From positions 4,586,501-4,650,500 of the forward strand of contig NZ_CP012830.1 of the NCBI RefSeq assembly GCF_001307155.1: a stretch of 64,000 nucleotides of DNA. Reading direction: 5' to 3'. Of this stretch, positions 8,916 through 16,877 are shown piece after piece; position 1 is the stretch's first letter, and each line of letters opens with the position of its first letter. A program made the translations under genes and the position numbers. Source of the DNA: Pseudomonas fluorescens (GTDB lineage Bacteria; Pseudomonadota; Gammaproteobacteria; Pseudomonadales; Pseudomonadaceae). Under the pieces are notes generated by a model. That model made no database searches and was not told the DNA's origin. It was given only the letters and a program-made list of their open reading frames with translations.

Positions 8916-9922
8916 GCGTCATTGCTCTCACTCATATCCATAGTCGCACGCGCGAATTGGCGCCGGGTTTCGTTGTCAGTCTGATCGTTGCAGCGGCAGC
9001 CTCCTTTTTGTCCGAGCATTACGGTGCGCCGGTGATGCTGTTCGCATTGTTGCTGGGCATGGCGCTCAACTTCCTGGCCAGTGACGGCGCGTGCAAGGCC
9101 GGCATCGAGTTCACCGCTCGCACCGTGTTGCGCATTGGTGTGGCCTTGTTAGGCATGCGCATTACCCTCGAACAGATCGCCGCGCTGGGCTGGAAGCCTT
9201 TTGCTCTGGTGGTGATTCTGGTGGTGGTGACGATCAGTGTCTCGGTGGTGGCGGCCAAGGCGCTAGGCTTTCAGCGCTTGTTCGGCATGCTCACCGGTGG
9301 GGCTACCGCGATCTGTGGCGCCTCGGCTGCGATGGCGCTGGCGGCGGCGCTGCCCAATCATCCGCAGAAGGAACGTGCCACGCTGTTCACCGTCATAGGG
9401 GTGTCGGCGCTGTCCACTACGGCGATGATCCTTTACCCGATGATTGCCAACTGGCTGTCGTTGTCGCCACAAGTTGCAGGGATGTTCCTGGGCGGTACCA
9501 TCCACGATGTTGCCCAGGTAGTCGGTGCCGGTTACAGCCTGTCGACCGAGACCGGCGACATAGCCACTGTGGTCAAGCTGATGCGGGTCGCCATGCTGTT
9601 GCCGGTGATCCTCTGTGCCACCCTGATCACGCGTATGCAAGGCGCCGACACCTCCGGCAAACGGCCACCGTTGCTGCCGTGGTTCGCCGTCGGTTTTCTG
9701 CTGCTGGCCTGTATCAACAGCACGGGATGGGTGGCGCCGGCGGTGCAGGGCTCGGTCAACGAACTGTCGCGCTGGAGCCTGGTGGTTTCCATCAGCGCGC
9801 TGGGCATGAAGACTCAGCTCAAGGAGCTGGCCGCCGTCGGCATCAAGCCGATCCTGCTGATGGTGGGGGAGACGGTGTTTCTCGCGGTCCTGGTGTTGCT
9901 GTTGCTGCACTGGGGACTCTAA
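8912..9922 (+). CDS. YeiH/UPF0324 family putative sulfate/sulfite exporter
   Basis: This 336-residue protein has about ten hydrophobic segments and the conserved LTGGATAICGASAAMA and GGTIHDVAQVVGAGYS motifs of the YeiH (putative sulfate exporter) family. It is an inner-membrane protein. Family members are often found with sulfonate or cysteine catabolism, where excess sulfite or sulfate must be expelled. It is the last gene of the operon, coupled to the Rieske gene by ATGA. Its presence is the main hint that the pathway releases an inorganic sulfur anion, but the family is poorly tested. Confidence 0.88.
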   Translation: MSVIALTHIHSRTRELAPGFVVSLIVAAAASFLSEHYGAPVMLFALLLGMALNFLASDGACKAGIEFTARTVLRIGVALLGMRITLEQIAALGWKPFALVVILVVVTISVSVVAAKALGFQRLFGMLTGGATAICGASAAMALAAALPNHPQKERATLFTVIGVSALSTTAMILYPMIANWLSLSPQVAGMFLGGTIHDVAQVVGAGYSLSTETGDIATVVKLMRVAMLLPVILCATLITRMQGADTSGKRPPLLPWFAVGFLLLACINSTGWVAPAVQGSVNELSRWSLVVSISALGMKTQLKELAAVGIKPILLMVGETVFLAVLVLLLLHWGL

Positions 9923-9956
9923 GCCCGGCCAAGCCTCAATGCTGTCCAGTTGATAC

Positions 9957-10091
9957 CCTGTGGCGAGGGAGCTTGCTCCCGCTGGGGTGCGTAGCAGCCC
10001 CAAAACAGTCGCCGCGTACTTTCTGAAAAACCGCAGTCGCCTTGTTGGGGGCGCTTCGCACCCCAGCGGGAGCAAGCTCCCTCGCCACAGG
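9957..10091. repeat. Inverted REP pair (REPIN)
   Basis: A 35-base arm at 9957-9991 (starting CCTGTGGCGAGGGAGCTTGC) recurs in inverted form at 10057-10091. Each arm contains its own short palindrome GGGAGCTTGCTCCC. The separation of 65 bases fits a REPIN, the doublet form mobilised by RAYT transposases in Pseudomonas. It sits between the convergent ends of the YeiH-type gene and the AraC-type regulator and may also act as a transcription barrier. Confidence 0.9.
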
Positions 10092-10185
10092 GCTTTTGGG
10101 CGGTGTCATGAACATCGGTTCTTTCGCGGCGACTGTGCCAGCAGTTGCCGTTTTTTTTGCAATCCCAACGTCCAATTCAATGGGT

Positions 10186-11238
10186 TCAGGGTTTGATGGA
10201 ACCAGGCAGTGTGGTCGGGTTCATTGGTGCTTTGGCCGCCTGTTTTTGTGAACTGCGCCACGCGGCGGGCGGCATACCGAACTGGGTGATGAACCAACGT
10301 GTGAAGGAACTCGCCATGGAGTAGCCAAGCATGTCGGCGATCCGGCCCAGCGAATAATTCGGGTTTTCCAGGTAGCGCAGCACCAGGTCGCGGCGCACGT
10401 CGTTGATCAGGTCGTTGAAGGCGCAGCCGTCGTCTTTGAGGCGTCGCTGCAAGGTCCGAACATTCATGCCCTGGGTCTGGGCAATTTGCTCGATGGTGGC
10501 GCGTCCCATCGGTAACAGCAGGTAGATGGCTTTACGCACCTCGAACAGCATTGACGGTCCTTCGTGGCTCAGCAGTGAGTCGAGGTAACTCTGGGCGTAG
10601 CGAGCCATGGCTGGATCGGCATGGGGGTTGGTCATGTCGAGGCTGGCATCGGAACAGACAATGCCATTGAACTCGCTGCCGAACTCCAGGTTGCAGCCGA
10701 ACAGGCGACGATGCAGTTGCAGGTTGTCGGGGGGCTGGTGCGTGAAGTTGACGCTGTAGGGATGCCAGTGCGTGCCGAGCAGCGCCGCGCACAGGCGGAA
10801 CATCACGCCGATTGCAAGCTCAGTGGCCTGTCGGCTGGGCATCGGTGATTCGGTGACCACCTCTTCGCGGATGATCACCATCTTGCCGGCCTCTTCAATG
10901 AAGATGGCCAGCGAATCGTTCATCAGATGACGGTAATGCACTACGACCTGCAAGGCATCACGCAGCGTACGCTGGTGGCTGAGCAGCAGGCTGACCACGC
11001 CGAAGTCCGAGAGCTGACGCGACTCGGCCATGCTCAGGCCGAAGTTTTGACAGCCGCTGGCGGCGGCCGACTCTTCCAGCAGACGCACCGCGGCATCGAT
11101 GGGAATACGGTGTTCAGGGGCTTGCAACTGGGCTTTGCTCAGGCCGACGGCCGCCAGTAAATCGCGCGGGTTGAACCCCAGGTATTGGGTGACCTCCAGG
11201 TAGTTGGTCAAGACAGCGGCGCGAACAAGCTTGGTCAT
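10186..11238 (-). CDS. AraC-family regulator (OruR/ArgR-like, with arabinose-binding-type N-domain)
   Basis: The 350-residue protein has an N-terminal ligand domain of the type found in OruR-like regulators and a C-terminal double helix-turn-helix of AraC type (about residues 240-335: TIEQIAQTQGMNVRTLQRRL, then SLGRIADMLGYSMASSFTRW). It is transcribed away from the hydrolase and lipid-transport genes to its right and is the best candidate activator for them. A site AGGAAAGACC precedes the ATG at 11236-11238. The ligand is unknown; fatty acids or related hydrophobic acids would fit the neighbours. Confidence 0.9.
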   Translation of the reverse strand: MTKLVRAAVLTNYLEVTQYLGFNPRDLLAAVGLSKAQLQAPEHRIPIDAAVRLLEESAAASGCQNFGLSMAESRQLSDFGVVSLLLSHQRTLRDALQVVVHYRHLMNDSLAIFIEEAGKMVIIREEVVTESPMPSRQATELAIGVMFRLCAALLGTHWHPYSVNFTHQPPDNLQLHRRLFGCNLEFGSEFNGIVCSDASLDMTNPHADPAMARYAQSYLDSLLSHEGPSMLFEVRKAIYLLLPMGRATIEQIAQTQGMNVRTLQRRLKDDGCAFNDLINDVRRDLVLRYLENPNYSLGRIADMLGYSMASSFTRWFITQFGMPPAAWRSSQKQAAKAPMNPTTLPGSIKP

Positions 11239-11591
11239 GCGAAGGTCTTTCCTGGGCAGATTCCGATGGAAATGAGCATGGCGACTATATCCAGCACTTC
11301 ATCGATTGAACAGTTGCGACGTCATCGATGGCGCTCCTCCGGATCTGTCGGGATTGACCACCGACTTATGCGGCAATCGAAGCTGACCCGTTGATTACCG
11401 CGGTCTTGATCGGACCTGTCGGTTTTTTTACCAGCGCTCGCGCCACGCTAACGCCTGGAAATCTGTCATCAAAAGAAAAGTGACTGACGTCCAATGAAAA
11501 GCGCCTCGGGTGGGCGCTCTTTAATGTCAGTCCTACAAAAAGCCCCTGGCGATAGAGCCAGTCGAGTCATCGAGAAAGCGAAGGTGTTGAT
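11239..11591. promoter_or_regulatory. Intergenic region between AraC-type regulator and hydrolase
   Basis: About 350 bases without a gene. It holds the divergent promoters and a terminator-like hairpin at 11500-11522 described separately. I found no other repeat or small gene. Confidence 0.4.
11500..11522 (+). terminator. Rho-independent terminator-like hairpin
   Basis: The stem AGCGCC (11500-11505) pairs with GGCGCT (11513-11518), with a 7-base loop and a short run CTTT after it; four A residues precede the stem. It lies 70 bases upstream of the hydrolase start with no plus-strand gene before it. It could be an attenuator of the hydrolase leader or a relic of a lost gene. Confidence 0.5.
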
Positions 11592-12158
11592 GTGGACAAA
11601 CTGCAGACTGCCGCAACCGTTCTGATCGTACCGGGCCTGCGCGAGCACGTTGCCGAACATTGGCAAACGCTGCTTGAGGCCCGCCTGAGCAAGGTGCGCA
11701 GTGTGCCGCCGCTTGAAACCGACAAGCTCGACTGCAGCAAGCGGGTCCAGGCGATCCAGCAGGAACTTGAGCAGATCGAAGGGCCGGTGATTCTGGTGGC
11801 CCACAGTGCCGGTGTGTTGATGGTCGCGCACTGGGCGGCTCGACACCGTCGCCCGATCAAGGGCGCGCTGCTGGCCGCGCCACCGGACCTTGATGCCAGT
11901 TGGCCGCCAGGCTACCCATCCACTGAAACCCTGCGTACCCAGGGTTGGAATCCTCTACCCAAAGAGCCTCTGCCGTTCCGCAGCCTGATGGTCGCCAGTA
12001 CCAACGACCACCTCGCCAGTCTGGAAGCCGTCACTCGCCTGGCTGAGGGCTGGGGCAGCGAACTGCTCAACCTGGGTAACGTGGGTCATCTCAATCCGGC
12101 AGCGGGCTATGGTCGCTGGCCGCAAGCCGAAGCACTCATCCTGGAGTTGGACCGCTAG
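11592..12158 (+). CDS. RBBP9/YdeN-type alpha/beta hydrolase
   Basis: The 188-residue protein has the serine-hydrolase nucleophile elbow VAHSAG (near residue 75), a catalytic Asp candidate in STNDHL (near 137) and a late His in VGHLNPAAG (near 159), matching the small RBBP9/YdeN family. The frame begins with GTG at 11592; the start is not certain because the ribosome site is weak. It may act as an esterase on a lipid substrate of the nearby transport and beta-oxidation genes, but this family also exists as a housekeeping serine hydrolase. Confidence 0.82.
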   Translation: MDKLQTAATVLIVPGLREHVAEHWQTLLEARLSKVRSVPPLETDKLDCSKRVQAIQQELEQIEGPVILVAHSAGVLMVAHWAARHRRPIKGALLAAPPDLDASWPPGYPSTETLRTQGWNPLPKEPLPFRSLMVASTNDHLASLEAVTRLAEGWGSELLNLGNVGHLNPAAGYGRWPQAEALILELDR

Positions 12159-12286
12159 TTCAGGCGCCGGTTGGCCGCAGGCCTTCGGCAATTGCCCTCA
12201 TTCCTGAAAAACGCAAACCACTGGAACAAGCGGTTGCGTGAGGGCGGCTGCGCTTAAAACAACTACAAAAAAGCGGAGACAACGCA

Positions 12287-14302
12287 ATGCACAACAATAA
12301 GAAGCCTCACGGGTTCACACCCTCGCGTTACAGCGTGTTGGCCTCGACCATTCTGGCCGCCGCCATGCCGGCCGCGCATGCGGTTGAACTCGATACGGGT
12401 AACCCGGACTGGACCGCGCGTTTTGATAACACCGTCAAATACAACTACGGCGTGCGCACCGAAAACGCCGACAAGCGGATGTTGGGGACGCCGAACAACA
12501 ACGATGGCGACTACAACTTCCGCAAGGCCGGAACCAACATCACCCACCGCATTGACCTGTTGACCGAGATGGACGTGGTCTACAAGAACAGCATGGGCTT
12601 TCGTGTCAGTGCCGCCAGTTGGTACGACAAGGCATACGAGAACACCGGTTCGAACGCCAATCCGTTCGTCAACGGCAACGATGCCAAGTCCGGTCTGGTC
12701 GCCAACGACCCACGCCTTGCCGCGGTCACCGGTGACAATGTCGGCAATGGCAGTCCGCACCTGAGCAACTACGCGCAGCGTTACTACACCGGTCCTTCCG
12801 GCGAAATCCTCGATGCCTTCGTGTTCTACAGCACCGAAGTGGGCGAGGAGTCGCTGCTGAGCGTCAAGGCCGGTCAGCACAACGTGTTCTGGGGCGAAAC
12901 CATCCTCAACCCGGTGCATTCGATCAGCTATGGCCAGTCCGGCCTGGACCTGGCCAAGCTGGCGGCCTCGCCGGGTACCGAAGCCAAGGAACTGTTCGTT
13001 CCGCGTAATCAACTGTCGATGTCGTTCACCGTCAATCCCGAACTGACGGTGGGTGCCCAATATTTCCTGGATTGGAATGCCGCCCGCCTGCCGGAGGCCG
13101 GTACCTACTACGGCGGTTCCGATCTGGTCGGTTTCGGTGCGCAGTCGTTCCTGCTGGGCAACACCAATGCCGTGGTACCCGGCAGCCCTCTGGGTTGTGG
13201 GCTGGCGCCGTGCAACGGGCTGACCAACGTGCGTCGTGGTCACGACCTGACGCCGGATAAAAGCGGAGACTGGGGCGTGATGGCCAAGTGGTCGCCCGCC
13301 TGGCTGGACGGTACGCTCGGCTTCTATTACCGCAAGACCTCGGACATTTTGCCTCAAGCCTGGTTGAACGCCACGGGGATCAGCTCGGCCAATCCCAACG
13401 GGACTCCGCCAGCGGGCATGGTGCCGGCGGTCGTCAATACGCTGAACTCGCTGAGCACCAGCACCTATCAATTGGCCTATGCCGACAACATCCACATCGT
13501 CGGTCTGAGCCTTTCGAAAGAGATAGGCGGCGTCAGCGTCGGCTCCGACCTGAACATCCGTCACAACATGCCGCTGGCCAGTATCCCGGCGATTCTCAGT
13601 TCCACCGGACCGCTGGGGCTGGGCGCCGGCCTTGGCCTGTTGCCGGCTCGTACGGCGCAGACCGGTATCGTCTATGACGCACCGGACAAGGGCGACAGTA
13701 TGAGTGCCACCGGTGACACGTTGCACTGGACGCTCAACGGTCTGATGACCCTGCCCAAGACGCCAGTGTTCGATTCGGCGACCCTGCTCACCGAGCTGTA
13801 TTACAGCAACCTGCTCAAGCTCGATAGCAAGAATCAGGCGCTCTACAAGGGCAACAGCAGTTACCGCGGCGTCGATGCGCCGACCCGGGACAACTGGGGT
13901 ATTGCAGCCAACTTCACGCCGACCTGGTACCAGGTCTTCCCGGGTGTCGACTTGAACATGCCGATGTCCATCAACGTGGGGCTTGCCGGCGTTTCACCGG
14001 TGTCCGGTGGCGGCGCCAAAGACACCGGCAACTATGCGGTCGGCGTCGGTGCCGTTGTGTACAACAAATACTTTGTCGACCTGAAGTACGTGGACTCCTT
14101 CGGCAAGACCGACAAGTGCGACGTCAGCGGCGTAAGTACCGGCGCGGCCAATGCCGGCAGCGGTGACGGCTCCACACCGAACGCCTTCAGCGGCAACGAA
14201 AACTACGCATGTTTTGGCGGGGGCTATTCGGCCTTTTCCGGTGGTGGTGCAACCACCGCAGACCGTGGCGCGGTTTACCTGACGATGAAAACCACCTTTT
14301 GA
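12287..14302 (+). CDS. DUF1302 outer-membrane barrel protein
   Basis: This 671-residue protein starts with a signal peptide ending in AHA (cleavage before VELDTG) and continues with repeated amphipathic strands and a terminal aromatic residue (TMKTTF), the pattern of outer-membrane beta-barrels. It belongs to DUF1302, which regularly occurs next to DUF1329 and MMPL genes. The proposed role is passage or binding of hydrophobic compounds at the outer membrane; this is inferred from context, not measured. A good ribosome site GCGGAGA lies before the ATG. DUF1329 follows 40 bases later. Confidence 0.88.
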   Translation: MHNNKKPHGFTPSRYSVLASTILAAAMPAAHAVELDTGNPDWTARFDNTVKYNYGVRTENADKRMLGTPNNNDGDYNFRKAGTNITHRIDLLTEMDVVYKNSMGFRVSAASWYDKAYENTGSNANPFVNGNDAKSGLVANDPRLAAVTGDNVGNGSPHLSNYAQRYYTGPSGEILDAFVFYSTEVGEESLLSVKAGQHNVFWGETILNPVHSISYGQSGLDLAKLAASPGTEAKELFVPRNQLSMSFTVNPELTVGAQYFLDWNAARLPEAGTYYGGSDLVGFGAQSFLLGNTNAVVPGSPLGCGLAPCNGLTNVRRGHDLTPDKSGDWGVMAKWSPAWLDGTLGFYYRKTSDILPQAWLNATGISSANPNGTPPAGMVPAVVNTLNSLSTSTYQLAYADNIHIVGLSLSKEIGGVSVGSDLNIRHNMPLASIPAILSSTGPLGLGAGLGLLPARTAQTGIVYDAPDKGDSMSATGDTLHWTLNGLMTLPKTPVFDSATLLTELYYSNLLKLDSKNQALYKGNSSYRGVDAPTRDNWGIAANFTPTWYQVFPGVDLNMPMSINVGLAGVSPVSGGGAKDTGNYAVGVGAVVYNKYFVDLKYVDSFGKTDKCDVSGVSTGAANAGSGDGSTPNAFSGNENYACFGGGYSAFSGGGATTADRGAVYLTMKTTF

Positions 14303-14342
14303 TTCACGAATGGCTTAGTCACCTGAGCAGGAGAATAACAAC

Positions 14343-15701
14343 ATGAAATTCGTGCGTACGTTGCTGGGCGTTTCTCTGGCCATGGCGGTTGCCGCTCAGG
14401 CACAGGCCGCTGTATCGACTCAGGAAGCCGCCAGGCTGGGCAGCAGCCTGACCCTGGTCGGGGCTGAAAAAGCCGGGAATGCCGAGGGTTCCATTCCTGC
14501 CTATTCCGGTGGCTTGACCACGCCGCCGGCCAGTTTCAAAACCGGTGACAGCATGCGCCCGGACCCCTTTGCCGACGAAAAACCACTGCTGGTAATCGAC
14601 GGCAAAAACGTCGATCAGTACAAGGGCCAACTCACGGCGACCACCGTGGAACTGGCCAAGCGTTTCCCCACTTTCCACGTCAATGTCTATCCAACCCACC
14701 GCACCGTCGCACTGCCCAAGGCGGTGCTCGACAATGGCGTGAAAAATGCCACCGGCGCCAAGTCCCTCGAAGGCGGCTTGGCGATCGACAACGTGCTGCC
14801 GGGTGTGCCGTTTCCGATCCCGCAGTCGGGCAACGAGGCGATGTGGAACTTCCTGTTGCGTTATCAGGGCGTCAGCATCAACTCCAAGTACGACTCGTGG
14901 AACGTCGACTCCGCGGGAGTGCCGAGCCTGGCAACCACCGGGCAGGCGTTTATTTCCTATCCGATCTACGAAAACCTGGCGCAGCCGATCAGCAGCGCCG
15001 ACGTGTACTACCAGATGAAGCTGTCCTACACCGGCCCTGCGCGCCGGGCCGGCGAAGCGGTGATGCTCAAGGACGCCGCCAACCCGTTGCAGCAGCCGCG
15101 CCGTGGCTGGCAGTACTTGCCTGGCCAGCGTCGGGTAAAACTGGCGCCGAACCTGGCTTACGACACACCAAATCCCGGCACTGCCGGTGCGGGCACCTAC
15201 GACGATGTCTTTGTGTTCAACGGTGCACTCGACCGCTACGACTGGAAGCTGGTGGGCAAGCAGGAAATGGTCGTGCCCTACAACACCTACAAGCTGACCT
15301 ACGCCCAGGACCCCAAGTTATTGACCACCGCCAATCACCTGGCACCCGACTACGTGCGTTGGGAAAAACACCGGGTCTGGGTGGTGGAGGGCAACCTCAA
15401 GGCGGGTGCGCGGCACATCTATCAGAAGCGTCGTTTCTACCTGGATGAAGACAGCTGGACCGCTCTGGCCTCCGATCAGTACGACGCCCGTGGTCAGTTG
15501 TACCGAGGCTCCTTCGCGTTCCTCAGCCAAAGCTATGACAAGCAGATCCCGGATTCCACGCCCTTCATGATCTACGACCTGGTCGGTGGCTCCTACAACA
15601 TCAACGGTGTGGTGGGGCCTTACGGCGGCATCAAGTACATCGATCCGCTCTCCAAGGCGCAGTGGTCGCCGGAGTCCCTGGCGGGTTCCGGCATTCGCTA
15701 A
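14343..15701 (+). CDS. DUF1329 periplasmic/outer-membrane lipid-transport protein
   Basis: The 452-residue protein has a signal peptide (MKFVRTLLGVSLAMAVAAQA, cleavage after AQA). The mature part belongs to DUF1329, which is described as having a LolB-like fold that holds a hydrophobic ligand. It always accompanies DUF1302 and MMPL partners in such clusters and would carry lipid between the barrel and the inner-membrane transporter. A site GCAGGAG precedes the ATG at 14343. No lipobox is present, so it should be soluble in the periplasm. Confidence 0.88.
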   Translation: MKFVRTLLGVSLAMAVAAQAQAAVSTQEAARLGSSLTLVGAEKAGNAEGSIPAYSGGLTTPPASFKTGDSMRPDPFADEKPLLVIDGKNVDQYKGQLTATTVELAKRFPTFHVNVYPTHRTVALPKAVLDNGVKNATGAKSLEGGLAIDNVLPGVPFPIPQSGNEAMWNFLLRYQGVSINSKYDSWNVDSAGVPSLATTGQAFISYPIYENLAQPISSADVYYQMKLSYTGPARRAGEAVMLKDAANPLQQPRRGWQYLPGQRRVKLAPNLAYDTPNPGTAGAGTYDDVFVFNGALDRYDWKLVGKQEMVVPYNTYKLTYAQDPKLLTTANHLAPDYVRWEKHRVWVVEGNLKAGARHIYQKRRFYLDEDSWTALASDQYDARGQLYRGSFAFLSQSYDKQIPDSTPFMIYDLVGGSYNINGVVGPYGGIKYIDPLSKAQWSPESLAGSGIR

Positions 15702-15772
15702 GCGAACACCTGGTTTGAACGTCGGGCTGCACGGTTGTGTGTCCCGGCGCGGCTATCCGAAGAGGACGCGGT

Positions 15773-16846
15773 ATGTGTTCGTACAAAAAGTACCTGCAGT
15801 GGGCGCTGGGCATCTTGTTTGCAATGTTGCAGGGCCTGACCCAGGCGGCCGGTTATGTCGATGTGCTGGATCTGCCGGCCAGGGCCAGCGCCCTGGCGGT
15901 CAGCAGCCCGTTGTCAGGCCTGGCGCGCGCAGGCGACCGACTGGTCGCGGTTGGGCAACGTGGCCACATTCTCTATTCCGACGACTCCGGCAAACACTGG
16001 CAGCAAGCCGCCGTGCCGGTGAGTGCCGATCTCACGGCGGTGAATTTCCCTTCTGCCCTGCAGGGCTGGGCGGTCGGCAACGACGGCGTGGTGTTGCACA
16101 GCAGCGACGCCGGGGCGACCTGGCGCAAGCAACTGGACGGCCGCCAGATCGGTGTCTTGCTGGTCCAGCATTATGGGGCGTTGGCCCGTGCAGAACCCAG
16201 CAACGAACAATGGCCACTGCTGGCTGCCGAAGGCCAGCGACTGGTCGAGCAGGGCGCGGATAAACCCTTGCTCGACGTCTGGTTCGCCAACGACCACCTC
16301 GGCTATGTGGTCGGTGTGTTCAACCTGATCCTGCGCACCGAGGACGGTGGCCGGAACTGGACAGCGTTTCAGGACCGTACCGACAACCCGCAGGGCTTCC
16401 ACCTCAACGCCATCGCCTCTACCGGCGATGGGGTGTACATCGCCGGTGAGCAGGGCCTGTTGCTCAAATGGGATGAGGCTCAGCAGCGTTTCGTCGCCGT
16501 GCAGACGCCCTATCAGGGCAGCTTTTTCGGCGTGCTCGGCAAGCGCGGCGAAGTGATCGCTTACGGCTTGCGCGGCAACGTGTTGCGCAGCACGGATGGC
16601 GGCCTCAGCTGGACTGCGCTCGACAGTGGCCTGCACGTCAGCATCACCGCCGGCTTCGTCGACACTAACGGTCATTACCGCTTGTTCACCCAGGGCGGGC
16701 AGAGGCTGGTCAGCCAGGGGGCTGGCGCGGACATGCGCCTGGTGCGGCAACCCGAACCGTCACCGGTGGCCGGCGCTGCTCAGGCCGCCGATGGCGCGTT
16801 GGTGGTGGTTGGCAGTCGTGGTGCACAGGCACTGCCCAAAGAATAA
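15773..16846 (+). CDS. YCF48/BNR-repeat beta-propeller protein, exported
   Basis: The start at ATG 15773 follows AAGAGGA and gives 357 residues; a GTG at 15737 is in frame but less likely. After a signal peptide (ending in TQAAG) there are repeated units such as GHILYSDDSGKHW, GVVLHSSDAGATW and LILRTEDGGRNW, typical of BNR and YCF48 propellers. It has the same strand and tight spacing (31 bases) to the MMPL gene. In related loci a YCF48-like protein is encoded beside an RND/MMPL transporter and is thought to assist it in the periplasm. Confidence 0.87.
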   Translation: MCSYKKYLQWALGILFAMLQGLTQAAGYVDVLDLPARASALAVSSPLSGLARAGDRLVAVGQRGHILYSDDSGKHWQQAAVPVSADLTAVNFPSALQGWAVGNDGVVLHSSDAGATWRKQLDGRQIGVLLVQHYGALARAEPSNEQWPLLAAEGQRLVEQGADKPLLDVWFANDHLGYVVGVFNLILRTEDGGRNWTAFQDRTDNPQGFHLNAIASTGDGVYIAGEQGLLLKWDEAQQRFVAVQTPYQGSFFGVLGKRGEVIAYGLRGNVLRSTDGGLSWTALDSGLHVSITAGFVDTNGHYRLFTQGGQRLVSQGAGADMRLVRQPEPSPVAGAAQAADGALVVVGSRGAQALPKE

Positions 16847-16877
16847 GACCTCGAACCCTTAGAGCGAGAACCCAGTC

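Noticed and set aside
12263..13726. A 487-codon open frame on the minus strand
   Set aside because: Antisense to the DUF1302 gene, no ribosome site and no recognisable domain.
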